The notes beneath the pieces were generated by a model that saw only the letters and a program-made list of their open reading frames with translations, was not told the DNA's origin and ran no database searches. Shown in pieces: positions 1-8,101 of a stretch of DNA of 64,000 nucleotides. Source of the stretch: Planococcus wigleyi. GTDB lineage: Bacteria > Bacillota > Bacilli > Bacillales_A > Planococcaceae. The stretch covers positions 124,001 through 188,000 of the forward strand of contig NZ_JACSPU010000004.1 in assembly GCF_014836985.1 (NCBI RefSeq), in the 5' to 3' direction. How positions within the stretch are numbered: position 1 is the first letter of the stretch; each line of letters begins with the position of its first letter. A program made the translations under genes and the position numbers.

Positions 1-864
1 CGGATCATAACTCATGGTCATTCCGATTTCACCGCTCGCAAACAATTGATCTTGCTTGGCCAGGCTTTCAGGATAAGTTGTTCCTTCACGCCATAAATAA
101 GGCTCGATTTCATTCAAGTACTGCCACATCGGTTCCAGACGTGCTTCCAAGTCTTCGATGTCTGCGGCAGGCTGCTGGTATTGTTCATAACCGCCCGTCG
201 TTTCATAGAGCACGTGGCGGATAAATGCACTTCCTGTAAAATCAGGCAACGCGGGATAAGTGAATTGGCCAGGATTTTCTTTGACCCATTCGGCCAGTTC
301 TTCCATTGATTTCGGTGGGTTTTCCAACTTCAGTTCGTCATGGACAAAAACGAATTGGGCTTTGCCCCATGGGGCTTCAAGTCCGTCGACTGCTTCCCCG
401 AAATCGGTTGCGATTTCCGGTGCTTCTGCATCGACATAGTCATTGAAATTCGGCAATTGGCCACTGAAATCTCCCCACAGCAACTCATTGTCTTTCGCCG
501 CTTTAAAATTTTCGCCGTTGATCCAAATGATGTCCATGCTGCCTTCGTTTTTGCCAGCTGCTTTTTCGTCGACCAGTTGATTGATGATGTCCTGTGCATC
601 ATTTACCGGCACACGGGTTAATTCCACGTCGTGCTCTTCTTTCAACCGGGGAGCCACCCATTCATCGAGGTAGCGGTTAATGTTGTCGTTTCCGCCCCAC
701 ATGTACATATTGACTTCCTGTCCCATCCCAGCTTCAGAAACTTCATCCCAGTCGTCCGTCAATAGGTTTTCTGTTTCTTCTGCTGCTCCGCTTCCGGATT
801 CATCAGAACATGCAGCTAGTGTAAGTGCCACCAAACCTGGCATTAACAATGTAAACTTTTTCAC
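1..864 (-). CDS. ynjB: YnjB-like ABC transporter substrate-binding lipoprotein (C-terminus beyond window)
   Basis: This is a solute-binding lipoprotein of an ABC importer, cut by the window edge after 288 residues (E. coli YnjB is close to 390). I translated it from a GTG at 862-864, which has AGGAAG eight bases upstream. The N-terminus is a lipoprotein signal ending in LAAC at residues 16-19, so it should be anchored outside the membrane. YnjB family motifs follow: WGGNDNINRYLDEW near residue 56, DIIWINGENF near 112, an APWGKAQ motif, and YPALPDFTGSAF. The gene lies 47 bases downstream of the TVP38 gene on the same strand, so it is probably the last visible gene of an operon that continues to the left, where the permease and ATPase (YnjC, YnjD) would be expected. 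The transported substrate of this family is not established. Confidence 0.85.
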   Translation of the reverse strand, partial: MKKFTLLMPGLVALTLAACSDESGSGAAEETENLLTDDWDEVSEAGMGQEVNMYMWGGNDNINRYLDEWVAPRLKEEHDVELTRVPVNDAQDIINQLVDEKAAGKNEGSMDIIWINGENFKAAKDNELLWGDFSGQLPNFNDYVDAEAPEIATDFGEAVDGLEAPWGKAQFVFVHDELKLENPPKSMEELAEWVKENPGQFTYPALPDFTGSAFIRHVLYETTGGYEQYQQPAADIEDLEARLEPMWQYLNEIEPYLWREGTTYPESLAKQDQLFASGEIGMTMSYDP

Positions 865-911
865 TCTTTCCACTTCCTAAACGCTTAGTAAAATGCACTT
901 TATTCGTCGAG

Positions 912-1559
912 CTATTGCTTTTTATTCCATTTATTGCGAATCAAAATCGGAACTGCGGTCAAAACGGCAAAAACCAGGACCGCCAAAATAATAATCCGTG
1001 GATTTCCGCTGATAAAACTGCTCCCTAAGAAATTATAGGCGAAGGTACCTGGAATGATACCAATCAATGTCGCTAAGGCAAAAGATCCAAAACGAACTTT
1101 CGCGAATGCGGCTGCGTAGCTGATCAAGTCGAAATTGATGACCGGAATAAAGCGGAACAACAGAACATAGAGAAAGCCGTTTTGTTCCATTTGCGATTGG
1201 ATTTTCCCGGCATTCCCAGTCCATTCTTTGCGGACCAGGCTTTTCCCTACTGATTTTGCGATAATAAAGGACAGCATAGCTCCGAGTGTCGCTCCGATAA
1301 TGGTGTAGAACGTACCTTGCCAGGCGCCAAACGCCAGGCCGCCAGCAATCGACAGTACCGATGCCGGGAAAAAGACCAATGGCCTGATGGTATAAATCAG
1401 CATATAGATGGCCGGTGCCCAAAAGCCGAATGATAAAATCCAGCGGCGGAGGCCATTTGCGTCAACATCAAAAACGGAACGGCTCAACCAGATAATCAGG
1501 ACGATGGCGGCGGCTGCCAGCAACCATTTCCCGATTTTTGGAGCGGTGCCTTTTTTCAT
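912..1559 (-). CDS. TVP38/TMEM64 family (VTT domain) membrane protein
   Basis: This 215-residue integral membrane protein has about five to six hydrophobic segments, the first at residues 11-27. The conserved VTT (SNARE-associated Golgi protein) signature is visible as FRFIPVINFDLISYAAAF followed by GIIPGTFAYNFLG. The family includes DedA-like and TVP38 proteins; phospholipid scramblase or flippase roles have been proposed for relatives, but the function here is unknown. Its ATG overlaps the stop codon of the upstream flavoprotein gene by four bases (ATGA), which indicates translational coupling. Fusion or adjacency of TVP38 with MerA-like flavoproteins occurs in other bacteria, so the two proteins may act together at the membrane. 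Confidence 0.85.
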   Translation of the reverse strand: MKKGTAPKIGKWLLAAAAIVLIIWLSRSVFDVDANGLRRWILSFGFWAPAIYMLIYTIRPLVFFPASVLSIAGGLAFGAWQGTFYTIIGATLGAMLSFIIAKSVGKSLVRKEWTGNAGKIQSQMEQNGFLYVLLFRFIPVINFDLISYAAAFAKVRFGSFALATLIGIIPGTFAYNFLGSSFISGNPRIIILAVLVFAVLTAVPILIRNKWNKKQ

Positions 1560-3439
1560 GAATTGCGCGTATGCGCCGAGATGTTGTAATACCGGTTTTT
1601 CATTTCATCGTAGCGTTTTCGGTTGACGCCTGCGTCTGAATAGCCGATTCGTGAAGCTGAACGGAATTCGATTCGTTGGTCAGCATCGTTAAAATAAAAT
1701 TCGATGTCGTCTTTAAAGCGCATCGTTTTGGATTTCGCGACAGCGTATACGTAATTTTCGTCGTTTTGGGCGATCGTCACACCTTCATAGCCTTTCAACA
1801 TGCCGATCAAGTTCTTTTTCGCCTGGCTTTTCGTGCCATTATATGGCCACGCAGGAACAAATTTGTCTTTAGAACTAGACTGGGATGACACGGCGTTTGG
1901 TGTTGACGGCATTTCTTTCAGACGGCCGTTTTCTACGCCGAGTTTCGGTTTAACGTTGTTTTTGATGGCCATGTTCGCGATGCCGATCCCAGCTGCAGTT
2001 GCCGCTCCGTAAATGGCGACTTTTTCTGCTGGAATTTCTCCAGCTTTCGCTTTGTTGAATGTTTTGACGACCGGTTGGTTCAACAAGTTATCGACATAGA
2101 CTTTCTTACCGATCTTCACCAGCACTTCGCTGTAAGTCGGATAGGGATGGATGACACCAGACAGTTTGCCCATGTTGATGTGCAGGGATTTGATGGTCTG
2201 GATCTGGCTGATGATTTCCCCGGCACGATCACCGAGAATGCTCGCCCCTAAAATGTAACCTTTTTTATCCAGAATGATTTTCACTTTGCCAATGCTGTCT
2301 TTTTTGGTATTGGCACGATCGATGTCAGCGTAATCGTGTTCATAAACCCGGATCGAGTCGCCGTGTTTTTCGCGCGCCTCCTCTTCGGATAAACCGGATC
2401 TGCCGAGTTCTGGATCCGTGTATGTACACCACGTCACATGCTCGTAATCCATTTTTCTGTTGATAGGCAAGATGGCGTTTTGCGTAGCCGTAATGCCCTG
2501 CGCATTGGCCATATGGGACAACTGGTAAGGTCCGACGACGTCACCGATGGCATAGATGCCTTTAGCGGTAGTTTCCATATGGTCATCCACTTGGATGCTT
2601 TTTGAATCGTATTCAACGCCTGCTTTTTCCAGATTGTAGCCTTTGACATTGGCTTTGCGCCCAAGCGCCACCAAAAGCCCTTCTCCGGTTACCGTCGTTT
2701 CTTTGCCGTCTTTTTCAATTGTCAAATCGATTTGACCGCCTTGTTGATTAGCTTTAACAGCAGTAGCACCCGTATGGATCGTTACGCCTTCATTGATCAA
2801 ACGCTGTTGGATCATCAAGACCAATTCTTCTTCATCTTTCGGCAGGATTCGTTCGAATTTCTCGACCAGCGTCACTTTCACGCCGATGCGGTTCAATGCC
2901 TGGCTCATTTCGACGCCGATGGCCCCACCGCCGAGTATGGTCATGGATTTCGGGAATGATTTCTGGGTAAAGATGGTTTCATTCGTCAAATACGACACTT
3001 TATCCAGTCCTTCGATTGGCGGTACCATCGGTGAAGAGCCTGTGGAAAGGATAAACTTCTTCGCTTCAATGCGTTCGCCATCCACTTCTACTGCATGCGG
3101 ACCCACAAACTTGGCATAGCCGTTGATGAAATCAATGCCGGATTGTTTCAGCACTTCCGGTGATTCCCCCGCATAAACTTTCTGTATCACTTCCTGGATA
3201 TCTTTCAGGACGACTGATGTATCGATTTGGAGGTTGGGTGAATATTTTTTGGCATGATGGACTTCTTTTGCCGTATTGATCAGCGATTTACTTGGAATAC
3301 AGCCTGACCAAGTACATTCTCCGCCCGGTAAGTTCTTGTCGATCAAAACCACTTTTTTCGAGAATCCCGCTCCTGTAAATGCAGCTGTCAAACCGGCTGC
3401 GCCAGCTCCAATTATTGCGATATCATATTTTTTTACCAT
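1556..3439 (-). CDS. MerA/Lpd-like FAD oxidoreductase fused to a C-terminal DUF1499 domain
   Basis: This class I pyridine nucleotide-disulfide oxidoreductase shows a GAGAAG dinucleotide fold at the N-terminus, a redox-active pair in GGECTWSGCIPSK, a second fold at GGGAIGVEMSQ and the FAD motif AIGDV. Where lipoamide dehydrogenases have HAHPT, this protein has HPYPT, so the catalytic His position is Tyr, as in mercuric reductase. After about residue 450 comes a linker and then roughly 100 residues matching DUF1499 (from FVPAWPY to the end), an unusual fusion that brings the protein to 627 residues against about 460 for the family. I prefer the ATG at 3437-3439, which has AGGAA nine bases upstream; the ATG at 3448 sits directly on that ribosome site. 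It lacks the N-terminal metal-binding domain of true MerA, so mercury reduction is not implied. Confidence 0.85.
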   Translation of the reverse strand: MVKKYDIAIIGAGAAGLTAAFTGAGFSKKVVLIDKNLPGGECTWSGCIPSKSLINTAKEVHHAKKYSPNLQIDTSVVLKDIQEVIQKVYAGESPEVLKQSGIDFINGYAKFVGPHAVEVDGERIEAKKFILSTGSSPMVPPIEGLDKVSYLTNETIFTQKSFPKSMTILGGGAIGVEMSQALNRIGVKVTLVEKFERILPKDEEELVLMIQQRLINEGVTIHTGATAVKANQQGGQIDLTIEKDGKETTVTGEGLLVALGRKANVKGYNLEKAGVEYDSKSIQVDDHMETTAKGIYAIGDVVGPYQLSHMANAQGITATQNAILPINRKMDYEHVTWCTYTDPELGRSGLSEEEAREKHGDSIRVYEHDYADIDRANTKKDSIGKVKIILDKKGYILGASILGDRAGEIISQIQTIKSLHINMGKLSGVIHPYPTYSEVLVKIGKKVYVDNLLNQPVVKTFNKAKAGEIPAEKVAIYGAATAAGIGIANMAIKNNVKPKLGVENGRLKEMPSTPNAVSSQSSSKDKFVPAWPYNGTKSQAKKNLIGMLKGYEGVTIAQNDENYVYAVAKSKTMRFKDDIEFYFNDADQRIEFRSASRIGYSDAGVNRKRYDEMKNRYYNISAHTRNS

Positions 3440-3628
3440 CTTTACCATTTCCTTTCTTTTTCTAAATTAGTATCATCTTAACAAACTACTAAAAAAACTT
3501 ACTCCTAATCAGACTCGGATCGCGAGAAAAAATGAAATCCCCTTCTTCGCCTTCGAGTGGGATTACGGGTTTGAATCAGGAACATATACTATACTGAAAG
3601 TAACTTGAAAATGAAAAAGGTGAACTTA

Positions 3629-4210
3629 ATGCTGGATACTCACGCTCGAAAACATGTTCAACCGTCCGTAGAAAAGTCGGCTGATTTCTTGCTGTCAAAG
3701 GGTTTCACGGCCGACAGCGTTACAAAAATCGCTTTTGCTATCGGCATGTCTTCAGGTGTTTTCATTTACCTGGACCAGCCTTTCTGGGCTGTTTTTGTTC
3801 TTTGGTTTTCCGGCTACCTCGATGTCGTTGACGGCACCATGGCACGCAAAACCAAACCATCTTCATGGGGGACCTTGCTGGATATCAGTTTTGACCGTTT
3901 GGTGGAAATCAGTGTAATCGTGGGGTTGGCATTCCGTTATCCCGAATCGATGTGGGCATTGCTGCTGCTGAGTGTCTCCATCATCATTGCCATGACCGTG
4001 TTCCTGACGGTAGGTGCTTTGTCCGATAAACAAGGGATGAAGTCGTTCTATTACCAGGCTGGCTTGGCTGAAAGAACAGAAGGCTTTATTCTCTTTACCC
4101 TAATGATTATTTTTTCAACATACTTAACTGCAATTACTTTATTTTTTTTCGCTGTGCAAATCATCACGATCTGCCAGCGTATGGCCGAAGCCCGGCGCAT
4201 TCTGAAATAG
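3629..4210 (+). CDS. CDP-alcohol phosphatidyltransferase family protein (YnjF-like)
   Basis: This membrane enzyme should transfer a phosphatidyl or similar group from a CDP-alcohol donor. The family signature is intact: LDVVDGTMAR followed seven residues later by GTLLDISFD, which supplies the four metal-binding aspartates. Several hydrophobic segments follow. I place the start at the ATG at 3629, which has AAGGTG six bases upstream; a TTG at 3605 would add eight residues but has no good ribosome site. The next gene begins 16 bases downstream, so the two form an operon, transcribed divergently from the MerA-like gene. E. coli ynjF, of the same family, is linked to ynjB, and that linkage recurs here. 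The acceptor alcohol cannot be read from sequence. Confidence 0.85.
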   Translation: MLDTHARKHVQPSVEKSADFLLSKGFTADSVTKIAFAIGMSSGVFIYLDQPFWAVFVLWFSGYLDVVDGTMARKTKPSSWGTLLDISFDRLVEISVIVGLAFRYPESMWALLLLSVSIIIAMTVFLTVGALSDKQGMKSFYYQAGLAERTEGFILFTLMIIFSTYLTAITLFFFAVQIITICQRMAEARRILK

Positions 4211-4226
4211 ACAGGAGAAGAAATGG

Positions 4227-5318
4227 ATGAAGAATCTTGTGCTGGTCGGAGGCGGACATGCACATTTGCACTGTCTCGAACAACTGACAACGGATTTCCC
4301 GAAATCCTGCCGCGTTATCCTGATTTCCCCTTCCCCCTACCAATATTATTCCGGAATGTTTTCAGGATATGCTGAAGGAATCTATAGCCAGGAAGAGATC
4401 CGCATCGATATTCAAAAACTGAGCGAGCACGTCGGTGCGTTATTTATTGAAGATACCATTATCGCTGTCGATGCCCAGGCTAAAGAACTTACAGGTGCAG
4501 ACGGAGCGGTTTATCCCTATGACCTGGCATCGTTTGATATCGGTTCGCAAAGCGATGTTCCACAGGCAGCGGCAGATTTTGTTTCTTCAATCAAACCGAA
4601 TTACCGATTTCCGGAGCAATTGCTTCAGCTTAGAAACACGGCGCATCCTGCAGTCGTTGGAGGAGGGGCTTCGGGAGTGGAATTGGCATTTTCCATTCTG
4701 GCCTGGAGAAAGCATAATAAGCTCCCTGCCAATGTAGCATTATTCAGTTCAGCTTCCCTCCTCCACAGCCAAGGTAAAGCGGCTTCAAGAAAAATTGAAA
4801 ATGTCGCTAAACAAAAAGCTTTGCCATTTATCACAGGCGTGTCTGTACAAGCCATCGACGGCATCAGCGTTACGGCGAGTGACGGCAGAATCTATCCCAA
4901 ATCAGGCGTATTGTGGCTGACGGGTCCGAAAAGCGCAGCTCTCTTCAGCCTTTCCGGCTTAGCCACAGATGCCGGCGGATTTTTGCTGGTCAACGACAAG
5001 CTGCAAAGCATCCAACACCCTGATTTATTTGGAGCCGGGGACTGTGTTGCCATCGACCGCTATCCGGTTCTCGCCAAAAATGGCGTTTATGCGGTCCGCC
5101 AAGGCCCGATTTTATGGAAAAACCTAAAGAATAGACTTTCCGAAAATGTGTTGTTGCCCTTTGTTCCGCAAAAGCGATTTGTCTCCATCTTGTCGACCGG
5201 TGAAGGTGAAGCTTTTCTGACATACGGAAAACGGCCGTTGCACGGCAAGATTCCTTGGAAAATGAAGCAACGGATTGACCGGAAATTTATGAAGCGCTAC
5301 AAAGATCTATATGAATAG
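4227..5318 (+). CDS. NDH-2-like FAD/NAD(P) oxidoreductase
   Basis: This 363-residue flavoprotein begins with VLVGGGHAHLHCLEQL, the variant GGGHAH FAD fold seen in type II NADH dehydrogenase-like proteins and in the oxidoreductase domain sometimes fused to selenophosphate synthase (SelD). A second dinucleotide fold is visible at PAVVGGGASGVELAFSI, and the C-terminal FAD motif is LFGAGDCVAI. No CxxxxC disulfide is present, so it is not of the MerA type. AGGAG lies nine bases before the ATG. It follows the phosphatidyltransferase gene by 16 bases and ends at a strong hairpin. The electron acceptor is unknown; a quinone is plausible by analogy. Confidence 0.8.
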   Translation: MKNLVLVGGGHAHLHCLEQLTTDFPKSCRVILISPSPYQYYSGMFSGYAEGIYSQEEIRIDIQKLSEHVGALFIEDTIIAVDAQAKELTGADGAVYPYDLASFDIGSQSDVPQAAADFVSSIKPNYRFPEQLLQLRNTAHPAVVGGGASGVELAFSILAWRKHNKLPANVALFSSASLLHSQGKAASRKIENVAKQKALPFITGVSVQAIDGISVTASDGRIYPKSGVLWLTGPKSAALFSLSGLATDAGGFLLVNDKLQSIQHPDLFGAGDCVAIDRYPVLAKNGVYAVRQGPILWKNLKNRLSENVLLPFVPQKRFVSILSTGEGEAFLTYGKRPLHGKIPWKMKQRIDRKFMKRYKDLYE

Positions 5319-5352
5319 AGAACGGAAATACAGATTGTTATTTCTGACATGC

Positions 5353-5403
5353 AAAAGCCCATTCCTGTGACGACCTGTAAAGTCAGCATAGGAATGGGCT
5401 TTT
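5353..5403. terminator. Bidirectional rho-independent terminator
   Basis: A 14-bp perfect stem (AAAAGCCCATTCCT at 5353-5366 with AGGAATGGGCTTTT at 5390-5403) is followed by a T-rich run. It lies between two converging genes and probably stops both. Confidence 0.9.
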
Positions 5404-5408
5404 TCTTT

Positions 5409-5795
5409 TTAATTTTCTTCACCTAGAGTCGACACGCGATCAAATGCTGTTGACTTTCCATTGATGAAGACATCAATCACTTCATGGTGATCATCCAAAG
5501 TCAGCTTGTAGACATGCTGCTTTGCAGGAATGCTGCTGCCGTCCGCTTCACTGATCAAAATTTTAAGTGTGTCGTCCTGTTCTTCAATATCGGTAAGAAG
5601 ATCTCCTGCAGATTGATAAATTACGTAGGCTGTTTGTTCACCTTCATAGATGAGCTGCAGGGGTTCATGTGGATTGATCAGCTGATTTAAATTTTCCGGC
5701 ACGGTTTCGACTTCACTGAAGCTGAGGATCGAATCGTCCGAAGTGCATGCGGCCAATAAAACGATCAGCATAGTCAGTAACAGCTTCTTTTTCAT
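5409..5795 (-). CDS. Hypothetical lipoprotein
   Basis: This protein of about 128 residues has a lipoprotein signal with lipobox LLAAC near residue 18. The mature part is acidic, with no domain I recognise. The ATG at 5793-5795 has AGGAGG eight bases upstream and is preferred to the TTG one codon earlier. The start of the next upstream gene on the same strand is only about 24 bases away, so it may be co-transcribed with the small membrane protein gene before it. Confidence 0.7.
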   Translation of the reverse strand: MKKKLLLTMLIVLLAACTSDDSILSFSEVETVPENLNQLINPHEPLQLIYEGEQTAYVIYQSAGDLLTDIEEQDDTLKILISEADGSSIPAKQHVYKLTLDDHHEVIDVFINGKSTAFDRVSTLGEEN

Positions 5796-5818
5796 CAAGC
5801 GGACCTCCTTATCGGCAT

Positions 5819-6121
5819 TTATCTTTTAGGTTGGCGCTTGCCTTCCGTTCCAATTCGGCAAGGCAAAGAAGTAAGTTTTTTATAAGCGATCAACATCAGT
5901 CCGCAGACAAGAGCCGTTGCCAAAAACGTTCCCATATAGAAAACAGGAGAATTTGCAGTCCCAAAAGACACGGTACTCTGCAGATCCCCTGTATTTTCCC
6001 ACGCGCTCGAAAAATTAGGCCTATAGGTGACGGTTTTCACATAGCCGACTGCAAGCGACGCCAAAAAATAAAGAATGTGGAAGATGGCCGCTCCCAACAA
6101 AGCCTGCCCCATTATTTTCAT
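5819..6121 (-). CDS. Small two-helix membrane protein, unknown
   Basis: The product is about 100 residues with hydrophobic segments near residues 8-26 and 65-80, separated by a polar loop, and a basic C-terminus (GKRQPKR). This suggests two membrane helices with both ends in the cytoplasm. I choose the ATG at 6119-6121, which has GGGGAG six bases upstream, over the TTG at 6127. I do not recognise the family. Confidence 0.6.
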   Translation of the reverse strand: MKIMGQALLGAAIFHILYFLASLAVGYVKTVTYRPNFSSAWENTGDLQSTVSFGTANSPVFYMGTFLATALVCGLMLIAYKKLTSLPCRIGTEGKRQPKR

Positions 6122-6271
6122 ACCCAACTCCCCTTTTTTATTCCATTATTTAGTATATCAACCAACTCCATTCCTGTACACGAAAAATTATCGAATTTTC
6201 TAATAATAATCATCCTAAAAACAGGCCATACTTTTATAGCACAGCCAATTCAGCAGTATTAATCAGCTTTG

Positions 6272-7204
6272 TTACCCCTTATCCGTGCGATCGGCATCAT
6301 TTTGTTTGTTCATCTTCAAGGGAATGAAATAATGGGCGCTGTCTGCCCACAGGAGTTCCCGAGACAAAATATCGAAACTGGAATGAAAAAAATCCTGTAT
6401 TGGCTGACCTGCACCATCAGAACTAAAGGCATTTTCTAAACTGAGAAAGTATTCACTCACTGATTGATCATAGTAAGCCTCTTTGGGTTTCAGGGCGTCA
6501 AAATTTAAGTCTTTATAGATGAATGGATAAGGCAGCACAAAAAAAGTCGGAACATCGACTTTATCATCTCCCAACCAAAATCCATATTCGATCATCTGTT
6601 CATCAAAAGCCGCTTTTTCGATGATTTTGTTTTCCGGAAATGGGTCCATTTTGTTTTTGACAATCAACAAAGACACATCAAATGTTCCCCAAAACAGTTG
6701 AGGTTTCACTTTCCGGCATCTGAGCGGGCCTACAAACTTCAGTTGTTCACGCTGTGCCAAATGGAATAGTTGCAGCCCCCTCATCGCTTGCTGGCGATTA
6801 AAAGTTAAGGGAGTGCTGTCTTCGTTCAAGTTTTTCTGATAGGCCATTTCCTGCGGTTTAGGATTGATCGTGACGCGGATGCCATTTGAATTCAACGCTT
6901 CCATTATTTCTTCAAAATAATCCTTTATGGCTTTGGAGGATTTCAATTCCAGGGATCGGACGTTGCCGTCCACATTGATAAGGATTTGGCTGTTGCGGAT
7001 GTCTACATCCAGTTGAAAAGCTGTATTCTTTTGAAACAGCATCCCTGTCGAAAATCCATCAGTTGTTAAGCACAGTCCGACATGCGCCCACTGCGGCTCC
7101 TGTTGGGCAGTTTCCAGTTTTATTTTCCCCAGAATCTGTGAAATCAAATGCAAAGTGAATTTGGTATCAGCCCACTCGGAATGCTTGATCCCATCAACCT
7201 TCAT
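6272..7204 (-). CDS. DUF5996 family protein
   Basis: This soluble protein of 310 residues carries the pattern of DUF5996: W-x-TKFTLHLISQILGKIKL at the start, a central PKPQEM segment and FWGTFDVSLLIV near residue 175. The family is widespread in soil bacteria and has no known function. No signal peptide or membrane segment is visible. It stands alone, with about 180 bases to the next gene on the same strand. Confidence 0.75.
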   Translation of the reverse strand: MKVDGIKHSEWADTKFTLHLISQILGKIKLETAQQEPQWAHVGLCLTTDGFSTGMLFQKNTAFQLDVDIRNSQILINVDGNVRSLELKSSKAIKDYFEEIMEALNSNGIRVTINPKPQEMAYQKNLNEDSTPLTFNRQQAMRGLQLFHLAQREQLKFVGPLRCRKVKPQLFWGTFDVSLLIVKNKMDPFPENKIIEKAAFDEQMIEYGFWLGDDKVDVPTFFVLPYPFIYKDLNFDALKPKEAYYDQSVSEYFLSLENAFSSDGAGQPIQDFFHSSFDILSRELLWADSAHYFIPLKMNKQNDADRTDKG

Positions 7205-7381
7205 TCTGTTCGCCTCCTGGATCCTGTATCGTTAGTAGTTACTACTCCAACTACCGACTGATGAGAAACTTTACATTCTTAATACGCTCTCCTGTCACTA
7301 TAAATACTTAACCTGATTTATATATGGAAGTTAATTTCTATTTTAAATAAAGGAACGAGTTAATGAATTCTTTATCAATTG

Positions 7382-7882
7382 TTAACTCCACAAATAATGG
7401 ACAAACCTCACCTTTTGATCATTCATTTCGAACTCTTCTTTGCTTATGCCGACTTGTTTAAACCCGTTTTTTTCTAAGACCTTTTGGGATGCGTGATTAA
7501 CAGTTGTGGTTTTTCCACGTATTTGCCTTACGGGTAAGTTGGTTCTTAATAGCAGTTTTAATGCCTTGTCTCCGATGCCTTTTCCCACGTCCGGTTCTCC
7601 TACTCTAAATCCAACATCTGCACTGTTATTTACCTTATCGATATCAACTAAGTTGACTCTCCCTAAAATTCCCCCAGAATCATTTTTTATCAGATAAAAT
7701 TTAGCAAAGCCGTTCTCTTGCTCGATAAGCAGTTTTTGATGTCTTTTTCTAAATACCTCGAATGTATAATAATCGTCTCCTCGGCTCGGGACCATTTGTT
7801 CAAAAAAATACCGATTTTCAGTTTCAAACTCAAGTAAGGATTCTGCATCACTCTCTTTTATTAATTTTATAGATAGTTCCAT
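7382..7882 (-). CDS. GNAT family N-acetyltransferase
   Basis: This 166-residue protein belongs to the RimJ/RimL-like branch of the GNAT superfamily. The acetyl-CoA binding region is recognisable as VGFRVGEPDVGKGIGDKALKLLL, and the C-terminal half has the usual NHASQKVLEKNGFKQVG motif. The substrate is not predictable. Two adjacent ATG codons are possible starts; the second, at 7880-7882, has the better spacing from AGGAAGG. Confidence 0.85.
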   Translation of the reverse strand: MELSIKLIKESDAESLLEFETENRYFFEQMVPSRGDDYYTFEVFRKRHQKLLIEQENGFAKFYLIKNDSGGILGRVNLVDIDKVNNSADVGFRVGEPDVGKGIGDKALKLLLRTNLPVRQIRGKTTTVNHASQKVLEKNGFKQVGISKEEFEMNDQKVRFVHYLWS

Positions 7883-8044
7883 CATTCACCTTCCTCTTTT
7901 ACATATTGCGTAAGCTATTTGTATACCAATTATACCTGTGCCTTTCGAAGATAAGGAGAATTTTCAGAAATCTTCTATATTTGTTTTACTCGTATTAGAA
8001 TTCCTAAAAAAGCGTTCGGAAAAATTATCTATAAGGCAAATTAA

Positions 8045-8079
8045 AGAGGAGGTGGTCTCTTATCAGTCTTACCTCCTCT
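8045..8079 (-). terminator. Hairpin terminator after the AraC gene
   Basis: AGAGGAGGT at 8045-8053 pairs with ACCTCCTCT at 8071-8079. Read on the minus strand it follows the AraC-family gene and is followed by TTTAATTT, a weak U-tract. Confidence 0.6.
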
Positions 8080-8101
8080 CTCTATCATCGTTTTTCTGGC
8101 C

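Noticed and set aside
1556-3439. Mercury resistance operon
   Set aside because: The flavoprotein lacks the N-terminal metal-binding domain and no merR, merT or merP is adjacent.
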